A stretch of 64,000 bases of DNA from Verrucolacustris abundans (GTDB lineage Bacteria; Verrucomicrobiota; Verrucomicrobiia; Methylacidiphilales; Verrucolacustridaceae): NCBI GenBank assembly GCA_965194535.1, contig OZ239145.1, forward strand, positions 744,001 through 808,000. The letters run 5' to 3'. Position numbers and translations under genes: made by a program. Every line of letters starts with the position of its first letter. The stretch's first letter is position 1. Positions 51,866 to 60,400 of the stretch are shown piece by piece. Below the pieces are notes generated by a model. It saw nothing but the letters and a program-made list of their open reading frames with translations. It did no database searches and was not told the origin of the DNA.

Positions 51866-53356
51866 CTAAGGGAGACGGAGAAGTTCTTTTTTCATTTTTT
51901 GATCCAATGCAGGGGTGCTGAAGATAAATTGGCGGGCGGTGGTTGGATCGTACTTCAACCAACTTTTGATAGCGTCCGTAACGGTCTTCGTTCTTATTTC
52001 TGGGTCGGAAATATCGACTGCCCACTGCGCCGCCGCTCCTGCATCGTATGGGGAGAGAGAGCCGCAGTAGGCTTTGAGGGCTTTATCTCGGAGGTTTGGG
52101 TCGTTCAAACTTCGGATCCATTGGCCAGCGGCTTGGGGATCGGTTCTGGCCCACGTTCGAGCAACGGCACCAATGGCGGAGTTGCGATCTGCTTCCTTCG
52201 ACAAGGAGAGGGACCAGCTGACAGCTTCCATGGGATCCATGGAGGTCCAGGTTCCTGCGACCGATTCAATTCGTGAGGTAAAGAAGGGTTGTCCCATTGG
52301 GCTGGCGAGCCAGTTCGCTGCCCCTTGGGGATCGCTTCCGATGAGAGAACCTAAGGCGGCCTCGAAAAATTTCCTCTGAACAGGCCCTTGCGCTAATTTG
52401 GATCCGAGAGCGACCTCAGTGGATTGTCCTAACCCCCAAGCAAGAGCAGCGTACGGATCTTTTCTCACCCAGTTACCTGCCAATTTGGTCATGAGTGCCC
52501 ACTGGACATCTCCGGGTTGTTGAATCAACCAGGCAGCAGCTCCTGCCGGATCCCTTTTGGTCCACTCACCAAGAATTGCATCTAAAGTTTTTTCTCGAAC
52601 CGGCCCAGCAAGGGATCTGGCCCACTTCATAGCTGTTTGAAAATTCTTTGTGGCGTGAGGTGGAGCTGTGGCTGCGCTGGCGATTCCACGAGCGGATGCA
52701 GGACGCAATGAGGAGATGCTTTTTGCAGCGGCCGTGGAGTCTTTCTTTGCCCAAACGCTGTAGACTGTGCTGATGGAGGAGTCGCGAAGGGAGGGGGAAC
52801 CAAGGTTTCCCGCCCAGCGTGCGGCGGATGCAGGATCGGCCGTGGCCCATATGGATAGGGCTTCCAATAAAAGACTTTCCTCGGCTCCTTGCAGCGCCGC
52901 TGTGTAGGCATATTGGCAGGCGAGTTGAGGTTCGAGGGCGGCCCAGCGTTGGACAAGCCAGTGCTCCACCTGATCCGCGGCGGCTCCTGGTGACCAGGTG
53001 GAAAGTTGGGAAAGCTGGCTTCGAACTTCTGAGAGAGAAAGGGAGCGAATCGCCTTTTCGTCCCATTTTGCCTGACTCTTTGCGGCAGGATTACCTTGGG
53101 GTTGTGTCGACTTACCCTTTTTTTCTGGGGGCTTAGGTGTGGACACTGGGTCAGGTGATTGTTCTGTTTGGCTGGTCGATTCCGCTAGTGGGCTAAAAAA
53201 GAGAGGACGGCCAAAAAAAGTTCCAATGACAAAACCCACAAAGAGGGCTGCAGGAATGAAAAGAGAGCGAGCGGAGTGTTCTACTTTTGGGCTTCGAGAA
53301 ACCTGAGGGCGTTTTGACGGATCTGCTTCTGATCGGCGGGGGTTTTTTTGTCCCAT
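51866..53356 (-). CDS. Membrane-anchored WA..DP repeat protein
   Basis: 496 residues. A basic N-terminus is followed by one membrane segment (SLFIPAALFVGFVIGTFFG), a proline/lysine linker, then about ten degenerate repeats of 35-45 residues, each with W.a.DP.aAa.W (examples: IWATADPASAARWAGNLGSP, TWARTDPQAAGQWIRSLNDP, SWLKYDPTTARQFIFSTP). These form a helical solenoid of a kind common in Verrucomicrobiota; its function is unknown, probably protein binding outside the membrane. ATG 53356 lies 75 nt inside the 3' end of the photolyase gene in another frame. No later start codon precedes the membrane segment, so the overlap seems real. Confidence 0.75.
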   Translation of the reverse strand: MGQKNPRRSEADPSKRPQVSRSPKVEHSARSLFIPAALFVGFVIGTFFGRPLFFSPLAESTSQTEQSPDPVSTPKPPEKKGKSTQPQGNPAAKSQAKWDEKAIRSLSLSEVRSQLSQLSTWSPGAAADQVEHWLVQRWAALEPQLACQYAYTAALQGAEESLLLEALSIWATADPASAARWAGNLGSPSLRDSSISTVYSVWAKKDSTAAAKSISSLRPASARGIASAATAPPHATKNFQTAMKWARSLAGPVREKTLDAILGEWTKRDPAGAAAWLIQQPGDVQWALMTKLAGNWVRKDPYAALAWGLGQSTEVALGSKLAQGPVQRKFFEAALGSLIGSDPQGAANWLASPMGQPFFTSRIESVAGTWTSMDPMEAVSWSLSLSKEADRNSAIGAVARTWARTDPQAAGQWIRSLNDPNLRDKALKAYCGSLSPYDAGAAAQWAVDISDPEIRTKTVTDAIKSWLKYDPTTARQFIFSTPALDQKMKKELLRLP

Positions 53357-54813
53357 AAACTAACCATCATACCGATCCGCGGGTTTTTGCCAAAGCGCTT
53401 TGCGTGTTGCCCAAAAAAGCTCCAGTAAAGGGAGTGGAAGGGGCAGGCATCCGGGCCTTCTTTCTTTTTGGGGTCGAACCGGCAAGACGCACAGTGGTTG
53501 CCCATCTTTTCCTGATAGGCGGCTCCTGCTGCGTAAGGTTTTGTGGCGAAAAAGCCGCCATCGGCAAAGAGGATCATCCCGAGCACGTTGGGGGCCATGA
53601 CCCAGTCGTAGGCATCGAGGTACATCTCCGTGTACCAGCGAAGAACGGCTTGGGGCTCGTAGCCTCCCAATAGAAAGTAGTTTCCTAAAACCATGAGACG
53701 CTGGATGTGATGATTGTAAGCGTGGTAAACGGCGCCATGAATTGCCTGCGAAACGCAGCGCATGTCGGTATCCCCCGTGTAGGCCCAACGGGGGAGGGGG
53801 CGAGTGGCTTCAAGAAAGTTTACGTTTCGATACTCGGGCATTTTGAGCCAGTAGATTCCATGAATGAATTCCCGCCAGCCGAGTATTTGTCGGATGAATC
53901 CCTCTACGGAGTTTAGGGGGGCTTTGCCCTCGCGATACGCTTTTTCTGCGGCGTCGATGCACTCCTGTGGAGAGAGGAGGCCTAGATTAAGAAAGGGGGA
54001 GAGGACCGAGTGAAAGAGGACAGATTGTCCCTCGACCATCGTGTCCTCCCAAGGGCCAAACTTTTCCAGCCGTTGTCGAATGAAAACCTTTAACCACTCC
54101 AGGGCGCCTTCTCGGGTTGCGGGGATCCAGAGGTCGGCTCCTTTTCCGGGGTGATTAGGAAAGAGTTGTGCTACCTCCTTGGCAACTTGGGCAACGAGGG
54201 GGTCTTTGGTTGGGGGTGGGAGGGGGGGAATGATGGGTTTTTCTTTTGCGAACTCACGAAAGGTTCGTCGGTTTTGGTCGTCCAGGTTCCAGTCTCCGCC
54301 TTCGGGTTTGCCTTTTGAATCGAGCAGGATTTTTCTCTCTGTTCGTAGACGACGGTAGTGAGATTCCATTAAGAGGCTTTTCTTTCCTTGAGCCCACGAT
54401 TGAAACTCTGCACGGGAAACGAGGAACTGTGGGCTTGGGTGGCTTTGGACGGGAATTCCCAGTTTCTTGGATAGGGCAGGAAGGGAGTGGTGCGTGTCAT
54501 ACTCGTTGGGGTCGAGAAGGTGAATTTCGCGAATACGATGTTTTTGAATCCAGTCGGCGAGTACGGCGGTGTAATCGGATCTTTTAGGAAGGTCGGTTAA
54601 GTGGTGGTAGAGAACGTGGTACTTCCTTTTCTTTAATCCTGCGGCGTAGTGGCGCATGGCAGAGTAGAGAAGGGTTAATTTTTGTTGATGGTACCGAATG
54701 TGGGAACCGCGTGGTGCAGATTCAATCATACCGACGAGAAGATCGGGACTGGTGGATAGGAGGAGTGGATGGTCAGGGAGGAGTTGGTCACCTAGGACCC
54801 AGATAAGGCGCAT
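53281..54813 (-). CDS. FeS-type photolyase/cryptochrome (PhrB/FeS-BCP family)
   Basis: 510 residues. The N-terminal Rossmann domain starts LIWVLGDQLLPDHPLL and carries HLLDPNEYDTHHSLP. The C-terminal FAD-binding helical domain includes SVEGFIRQILGWREFIHGIY and LDAYDWVMAPNVLGMILFADG. Cysteines in MRCVSQAIHGAVYHAYNHH, GNHCASCRFDP and DACPFHSLYW match the four-cysteine iron-sulfur site of this family. Members repair (6-4) photoproducts with light or act as photoreceptors. It probably leads an operon with the repeat protein and rluE. Confidence 0.92.
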   Translation of the reverse strand: MRLIWVLGDQLLPDHPLLLSTSPDLLVGMIESAPRGSHIRYHQQKLTLLYSAMRHYAAGLKKRKYHVLYHHLTDLPKRSDYTAVLADWIQKHRIREIHLLDPNEYDTHHSLPALSKKLGIPVQSHPSPQFLVSRAEFQSWAQGKKSLLMESHYRRLRTERKILLDSKGKPEGGDWNLDDQNRRTFREFAKEKPIIPPLPPPTKDPLVAQVAKEVAQLFPNHPGKGADLWIPATREGALEWLKVFIRQRLEKFGPWEDTMVEGQSVLFHSVLSPFLNLGLLSPQECIDAAEKAYREGKAPLNSVEGFIRQILGWREFIHGIYWLKMPEYRNVNFLEATRPLPRWAYTGDTDMRCVSQAIHGAVYHAYNHHIQRLMVLGNYFLLGGYEPQAVLRWYTEMYLDAYDWVMAPNVLGMILFADGGFFATKPYAAGAAYQEKMGNHCASCRFDPKKKEGPDACPFHSLYWSFFGQHAKRFGKNPRIGMMVSLWDKKTPADQKQIRQNALRFLEAQK

Positions 54814-54899
54814 GGATCAAGGGTAGAGGAAATCCGTCTGCGTCAAGGGGGCGGTAAGAGATTTCTTGTTCTTAGGGATAAGCGGGGAATGATAGGGAA

Positions 54900-55550
54900 A
54901 TGCTGACATTTCCTGAGGAGATCGTTCTTTTGGCTTTGGATGACAAAACGGGGAAATTTGTGGATCTCCCGCCTTTGTCGATGGATCAGGCATTGGCTGG
55001 TGCTGCTTTACTCGAGTTGGCCTTTCAAAATCGGATTGATACCGATTTAACCCATTTGAGTTTGGTAAACCCCAAGCCGACAGGGGAGGAAATGCTGGAT
55101 CCGCTTTTGGAGAAAATTGTAACGGCAAAAGATAAGAAGGATGCGAAGTATTGGGTGGGGGTCTTTTCGGCCGATGGGGAGACGATTCGCGAGAAGGTGC
55201 TACGCCGTTTGGTTCAGCGTGGTGTCTTGAAGCAGGAGGAGAAGAAGATTTTGTGGGTAATCCCAGGGCGTCGCTACCCGATGGTCAATGATCAGGAAGA
55301 GAGAGAGGTGCGGAAGCGGATTCGATCCGTGGTTGTGGATGGGGAAGTGCCAGGGCCTCGTGACGTCGTTTTGGTGAGCTTGGCGAGTGCTTGTCAGCTT
55401 TTGCGGTCTGTATTTACGGATGCCGATCTTCTGAAATACAGCGCAAGAATTGCGGAGGTTTCGAAGATGGATCTGATTGGAAGAGCGGTTTCGAAGTCGG
55501 TTGCTGAGGTTCAGGAAGCGGTGATGCGGGCGGTTTTGTATTCGGTCTAA
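54900..55550 (+). CDS. GPP34 (GOLPH3-like) family protein
   Basis: 216 residues, the typical length. The family start is LTFPEEIVLLALDDKTGKF, followed by ALAGAALLELAFQNRIDTD, VLRRLVQRGVLKQEEKKILW and the characteristic RRYPMVNDQEEREVRKRI. Eukaryotic members bind phosphoinositides on Golgi membranes; bacterial members are poorly understood. It is divergent from the photolyase gene, and its stop overlaps the convergent zinc-ribbon-like gene. Confidence 0.9.
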   Translation: MLTFPEEIVLLALDDKTGKFVDLPPLSMDQALAGAALLELAFQNRIDTDLTHLSLVNPKPTGEEMLDPLLEKIVTAKDKKDAKYWVGVFSADGETIREKVLRRLVQRGVLKQEEKKILWVIPGRRYPMVNDQEEREVRKRIRSVVVDGEVPGPRDVVLVSLASACQLLRSVFTDADLLKYSARIAEVSKMDLIGRAVSKSVAEVQEAVMRAVLYSV

Positions 55551-55780
55551 AACTTTCCGCACCCACAAGAGCCGGGGCCACACCCGTGGGTTGAGGACGA
55601 TGGAGAGGATGCCTTTGTTGAGCCGAGGATTCCCAGGCCGCCAGAAATGATTCTTCGAACGGGTTGGCCTGTTTTTGGATGGCGGGTGAGAGGCGAATCC
55701 TTCATCGAGTGTTGAACTTCAAACTGAACGGGAACTTCCCCGTCCTTGGAGGGGATTGTTTCGTACACGTAAGTAGCCAT
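55547..55780 (-). CDS. FmdB-like regulatory protein without N-terminal CxxC
   Basis: 77 residues from ATG 55780, chosen because the family start MATYVYETIP lies there; a frame back to 55831 has no support. FmdB-type features are FEVQHSMKDSPLTRHPKTGQ and VRRIISGGLGILG. The usual zinc-ribbon cysteines are missing, and cysteines are concentrated in a C-terminal GCGPGSCGCGKF tail. A metal-binding small protein is likely; the role is unknown. Confidence 0.7.
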   Translation of the reverse strand: MATYVYETIPSKDGEVPVQFEVQHSMKDSPLTRHPKTGQPVRRIISGGLGILGSTKASSPSSSTHGCGPGSCGCGKF

Positions 55781-55835
55781 TGAGATAGAATACGGTAAGA
55801 CACGGCGAAGGACCGAGAAAAAAGGAGACATCGAA

Positions 55836-56402
55836 ATGCAGATCGTTTGCTCTGCGCAGGAAATAAGCCAAGGTTGGTGTATGCGTGCCGACGATTTTCA
55901 GTATGCGCTAGAGAATACGAAGGTGATTCTTCCTCCCCAAAAGAGGTTGGAGACCTTTGGTACGACGATTTTGAATTACCACTTAATTACTGAGGAGATG
56001 GATGCAGTGAATCGCATGCTGGTTCGGGAGGGGCGAATTCATGCGCAGAAGCCCGAGCTGGTGACTCCGGATAGTTTTGCGAAGTTGCTCCTCGATGGCT
56101 TTGGGGAGAAGGCGGAGAGATACGCGGATGCAGTAAGTGAGTTTGCGTCCCAGATTGCGATTTTGAAGTATGGGTTTTCCTTTCGAAAGGATGAGACACG
56201 GCGGTATGAGGTGTCAGGAGCCTTAGCTGAAGTTTCTGATAAGGTTAGGGCTGAAGTGGAGGCAAAAGGTGATCCTTTAGCCGCGGTTCTGACAGGTGTG
56301 GATGACGGGTGGGAGGTTTGCTTGCTCAAATTCGCGCTCGATATGGTATTGGCTTCGGGTGGAGATCACGTTCGAGATTTGCGCCGACGCGGTTTGCTCT
56401 AG
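55836..56402 (+). CDS. Conserved hypothetical protein
   Basis: 188 residues; ATG 55881 is an alternative start giving a cleaner N-terminus (MRADDFQYALENTKVILPP). It is mostly helical, with TFGTTILNYHLITEEMDAVN, a segment for reading a request-like GRIHAQKPELVTPDSFAKL, and RDLRRRGLL at the end. No domain recognised and no export signal. It is divergent from the FmdB-like gene and followed after 46 nt by the flippase-like gene. Confidence 0.65.
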   Translation: MQIVCSAQEISQGWCMRADDFQYALENTKVILPPQKRLETFGTTILNYHLITEEMDAVNRMLVREGRIHAQKPELVTPDSFAKLLLDGFGEKAERYADAVSEFASQIAILKYGFSFRKDETRRYEVSGALAEVSDKVRAEVEAKGDPLAAVLTGVDDGWEVCLLKFALDMVLASGGDHVRDLRRRGLL

Positions 56403-56448
56403 TCGAAGTAAGACTCGGATTCGTTGGGTTGAGAGTTAGGGTGGATGA

Positions 56449-57408
56449 GTGAAATCGATAACCAAGGCGTGGCTGGGATGGGCGGGTAGGGTCGTATTGA
56501 CCTTTGGGGCGGTATGGTTTTTGGCCACCAAGCTTAACTGGGGTGAATTTTGGGAGATTGTCCGTCAGGCAGATCCCCGTTGGTTGGGCTTGGCTGTAAT
56601 GACGTATGGGGGAGTGGTGGTGATCTCAATTGTAAGGTGGCACCTGCTTTTGGAGGTCGCAGGGGTGGCCGTTGGGTGGGGTCGAACTGCACAACTTTCG
56701 ATGGCGGGACTTTTTTTTAACAGCGTTTTGCCAGGTATGATGGGGGGTGATGTCATGAGGGCGTACTGGGCGGCCCAGGATGCTCCGCAGGCCCGACCCG
56801 CGGCTGTGGTCTCAATTTTATTGGAGCGAGTGTTGGGGTTGAGTGCGACCGTTGCAGTGGGTGCGACCCTGATCTTGCCCCACTGGAGCGATCTGGTGGG
56901 TCATCCTGTCACAAAAGCGGGGGCGTTCGCGTTTGTCGTCGTTTCAGGGGTTCTTCTGGTTCTCCTATTCCTTTTGGCAAATCCGCAATCCGGAAAGGTT
57001 TTGAGGGGCAAAGAAAAGTCTGGGTGGAGAAGAGTTGCTGGTGAGGGTGCAGAGGCGTGTCACATTTGTTTGACGCATCCAGTTGGGGCAGGGGCGGGAT
57101 TGGGGCTGAGTGTATTAGCACAGATTTTGTTGGTCTCCCTTTTCTACTGCGTATCTCAGGCGATGGGACTGGATGTTGGTTATTGGCAGTTGGCTTCGGT
57201 TCTTCCGATGGTGGCGATGATTACTGTGTTGCCGATTACTTGGAATGGGCTGGGCCTTCGGGAAGCTGCCTTTGTAACTTTTTTAGGAACCTTTGGAATT
57301 GCTACGGCTCAATCGGTGGCTCTTTCCCTGACGGGATTTGCGGTGATTCTTCTGTGGAATCTTTTCGGGGGCCTTGTTTATTTGGTGGCAGGAGTCGGAC
57401 GTAAATGA
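56449..57408 (+). CDS. Flippase-like membrane protein (LPG synthetase TM family)
   Basis: 319 residues from GTG 56449, with about eight membrane segments. It shows UPF0104/LPG_synthase_TM features: WFLATKLNWGEFWEIVRQ, WLGLAVMTYGGVVVISIVRW, FFNSVLPGMMGGDVMRAYW, SILLERVLGLSATVAVGA and LPITWNGLGLREAAFVTFLG. Family members lie in lipid or glycolipid pathways and include the membrane part of lysylphosphatidylglycerol synthase; the catalytic soluble domain is absent here. Convergent with uvrA, with only 2 nt between stops. Confidence 0.87.
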   Translation: MKSITKAWLGWAGRVVLTFGAVWFLATKLNWGEFWEIVRQADPRWLGLAVMTYGGVVVISIVRWHLLLEVAGVAVGWGRTAQLSMAGLFFNSVLPGMMGGDVMRAYWAAQDAPQARPAAVVSILLERVLGLSATVAVGATLILPHWSDLVGHPVTKAGAFAFVVVSGVLLVLLFLLANPQSGKVLRGKEKSGWRRVAGEGAEACHICLTHPVGAGAGLGLSVLAQILLVSLFYCVSQAMGLDVGYWQLASVLPMVAMITVLPITWNGLGLREAAFVTFLGTFGIATAQSVALSLTGFAVILLWNLFGGLVYLVAGVGRK

Positions 57409-57410
57409 GT

Positions 57411-60400
57411 TTAGGTCTTACCCTTCCGACCTAGATGGGTTCGTAGGAAGGGGGCGGTGCGTGAAGTTTTTGACGAGGCCACCTGTTCGGGGGTTCCCTG
57501 CGCCATAATGGTTCCTCCAGCCTCACCGCTTTCAGGGCCGATATCGATTAGATAATCGGCTTCTGCCAGTACATCGAGGTGATGCTCGATGACCACCACG
57601 CTGTGTCCTGATTCCACAAGACGGTGCATGAGTTCGAGTAAGCGGCGAACATCCTCCAAGTGGAGGCCCACGGTAGGTTCCTCCAGAAGGAAAAGGTGAT
57701 GTGCGGGGCGACGTGCTCTTCCTTTGGCGTGGGCGTGATCGGCCGCGATCTGGGCCGAGGCCAGTTCGGTTACTAATTTCAGACGTTGGGCTTCGCCGCC
57801 CGAAAGGGTCGGGCTGGTTTGCCCCAACTGGAGATACCCAAGACCTGTTTCTGTCATAAGTCTGCAAGGGGTAGCGATCCGAGGGTGAGGAGCGAAAAAT
57901 TCGGCTGCTTTTTCAGCGGAGAGTGCCAGAGCTTGCTGAATCGATATGTCTCGGTAACGAATAGCTAGAATCTCGGGTTTCCAGCGCATGCCATTACACT
58001 CTTCGCAACGCACGTCCGCGGGGGGAAGGAAACTCATCTGCACCCGAATGGTGCCCGCGCCATCGCACGCAGGGCATCGGCCTGGACCTGCATTGTGAGA
58101 GAAGTGGGAGGCGGTAAAGCCGGACTGCTTCGATATCGGCAGAGCCGCAAAGAGGGTTCGAAGATCGTCCATTAGCCCTAAGTAGGTTGCTACGGTGGAG
58201 CGGGGTGTTTTTCCGATTGGGGACTGGTCGACCTCAACCACGCGGTCAATCGAATCGGCTCCACGGACTGATTCCCACCGGGAATCCTTTCGGCTTCGTT
58301 CAGGAGATGTAGCGGGAATTAGAATTTCCCGAACTAGGGTGCTTTTTCCTGATCCACTAACACCTGAGAGTGCTGTGAGGCGATGCAGGGGTATCGAGAC
58401 ATCCATTCCGGTGATATTTCGTGCCTTGGCGCCTTTAATCTTAATCCACGAGGTCGAGGAATCGATCGGGCGTCGGTGTCCGCGGGCGGGATGTTGAATC
58501 GGTTCGCCCAGAAGACGGGCGGTGGCCGAGCGACCTTTGGAGTCGATCTCTTTCCAAGTTCCTTGGGCCACAATTTCTCCGCCATGAATTCCTGCTCCTG
58601 GGCCAAGATCGATGATGTGGTCGGCGGCTCGCATGGTGTCCTCATCGTGCTCGACGACGACGAGGGAGTTTCCACGGTCCCGCAAATCTCGAAGAATGCC
58701 TAAAAGCTTTTGATTGTCGCGAGGGTGAAGACCGATTGTGGGCTCATCGAGCACATACAAGACACCCTGAAGGTTTGAGCCAAGTTGGGCGGCAAGGCGG
58801 ATTCGTTGAGATTCGCCACCGGATAGGGTCGGGGCGGAGCGATCGAGATTCAGGTAATCGAGCCCAACCTTACGCAGGAAGGCGAGACGTTGAAGAATCT
58901 CTGGCTGGATATCTCGAACGATAGCAGCTTCTCGGCCTGAGAACTTTACCTTTGAGAAAAAGGTCTCGAAGTTGCGAACGGATAGGGAGTTGATTTCTGG
59001 TATCGTTTTTCCCGCAAAGCGGACCGAGCGTGCGATGGGATTCAGGCGGGCCCCTTGGCAGGATGGGCAGGGAAGGAGCTCACCATCAGGAATCTCTTCA
59101 CGCGCAAGTTCCAGCTGCTGCTCTCGTTCAGCCTCATCCTCGGAATCGGGTTCGGGAGGTTTTGCCACTATGGTTCCGTATCCTTGGCAGTCGGAGCACC
59201 ATCCGTGAGGGCTATTAAAAGAGAATAGTCGGGGATCGAGTTCGTCAAAGGAACGCCCTGTGGCTGGGCAGAAAAGGTGGTGGCTGTGGATTGTGGATTT
59301 TCCTTGGCGATCGATGGCATACAAGGTGCCTTTGCCTAGGGACAAAGCCTGGGATACGAGGATGGGGAGATCCTTTTGTTTGGGTGCGAGCTGGGCAACA
59401 AGAACCTCGATGTGATGCTCTTTGTAGCGGTCGAGAGGTTGAAACTTATCTGGCTCAACCCATTTTCCATCCACCCGGAGAAGTTTGTAACCTTTTTTCA
59501 CGGCCCAGCGTGCGATTTCCGTGTGAAAGCCTTTTCGCCCCCGAATGAGAGGTGCGAGGAGATCAAGTCGCTTGGATTTCTTTAACTGTTTTTGAATCCG
59601 CAGGATGATGTCAGAGGTGTTTTGTCGGATGGCGGCCTCGCCTGTGTCGGGATCGTGCTGAACTCCAAGTTTTGCATAGAGAAGACGAAGAAACTGATAA
59701 AGCTCCGTAACCGTAGCGACGGTGGATTTGCGGCCTCCTCGAGTCGTGCGCTGTTCAATTGCGACAGAGGGGGGCAAACCTAGGATCGAATCGACATCAG
59801 GTTTTTCCAGCTGTTCGACAAACTGTCGTGCATAGGTATTGAGGCAATCCAGGTAGCGTCGTTGGCCCTCGCTAAAAAGGAGGTCAAAGGCAAGGGTGCT
59901 TTTTCCCGACCCAGACAGACCTGTGACTACGACCATTTTGTGGCGAGGAATACTTAGGTCGAAATTCTTTAAGTTATGGTGACGAGCACCACGAACAACC
60001 ATTTCTTCTGAGGAGATCTTTTTGGAGGAGAGCGGAGCAACTTCATGAAGGCGGAGGGATGGAGTTTGTTTCTTGGAGAGAAGAGGCGCAAGGAAGGTGG
60101 CGGTATGGCTTTTCGGGGTTTGGGCGACCTCCTCAGGAACTCCTGATGCGATGAGTTTGCCTCCTGCAGATCCTGCTTCAGGACCGAGATCGAGAACCCA
60201 GTCGGCATTCTTCAGGACATCCATGTGGTGCTCAATGACGAGGAGAGAGGCGCCTTGATCCACAAGGCGGTGCAAGAGGCGGATGAGGAGGGCAACATCG
60301 TCCAGGTGTAACCCAGTTGTGGGTTCATCTAAGATGAGAAGAGGTGATGTGTTGGGCGGGGTGGAAGTGCTTTTCTTTTTGCCTTTGCGTGGAGTTTCGT

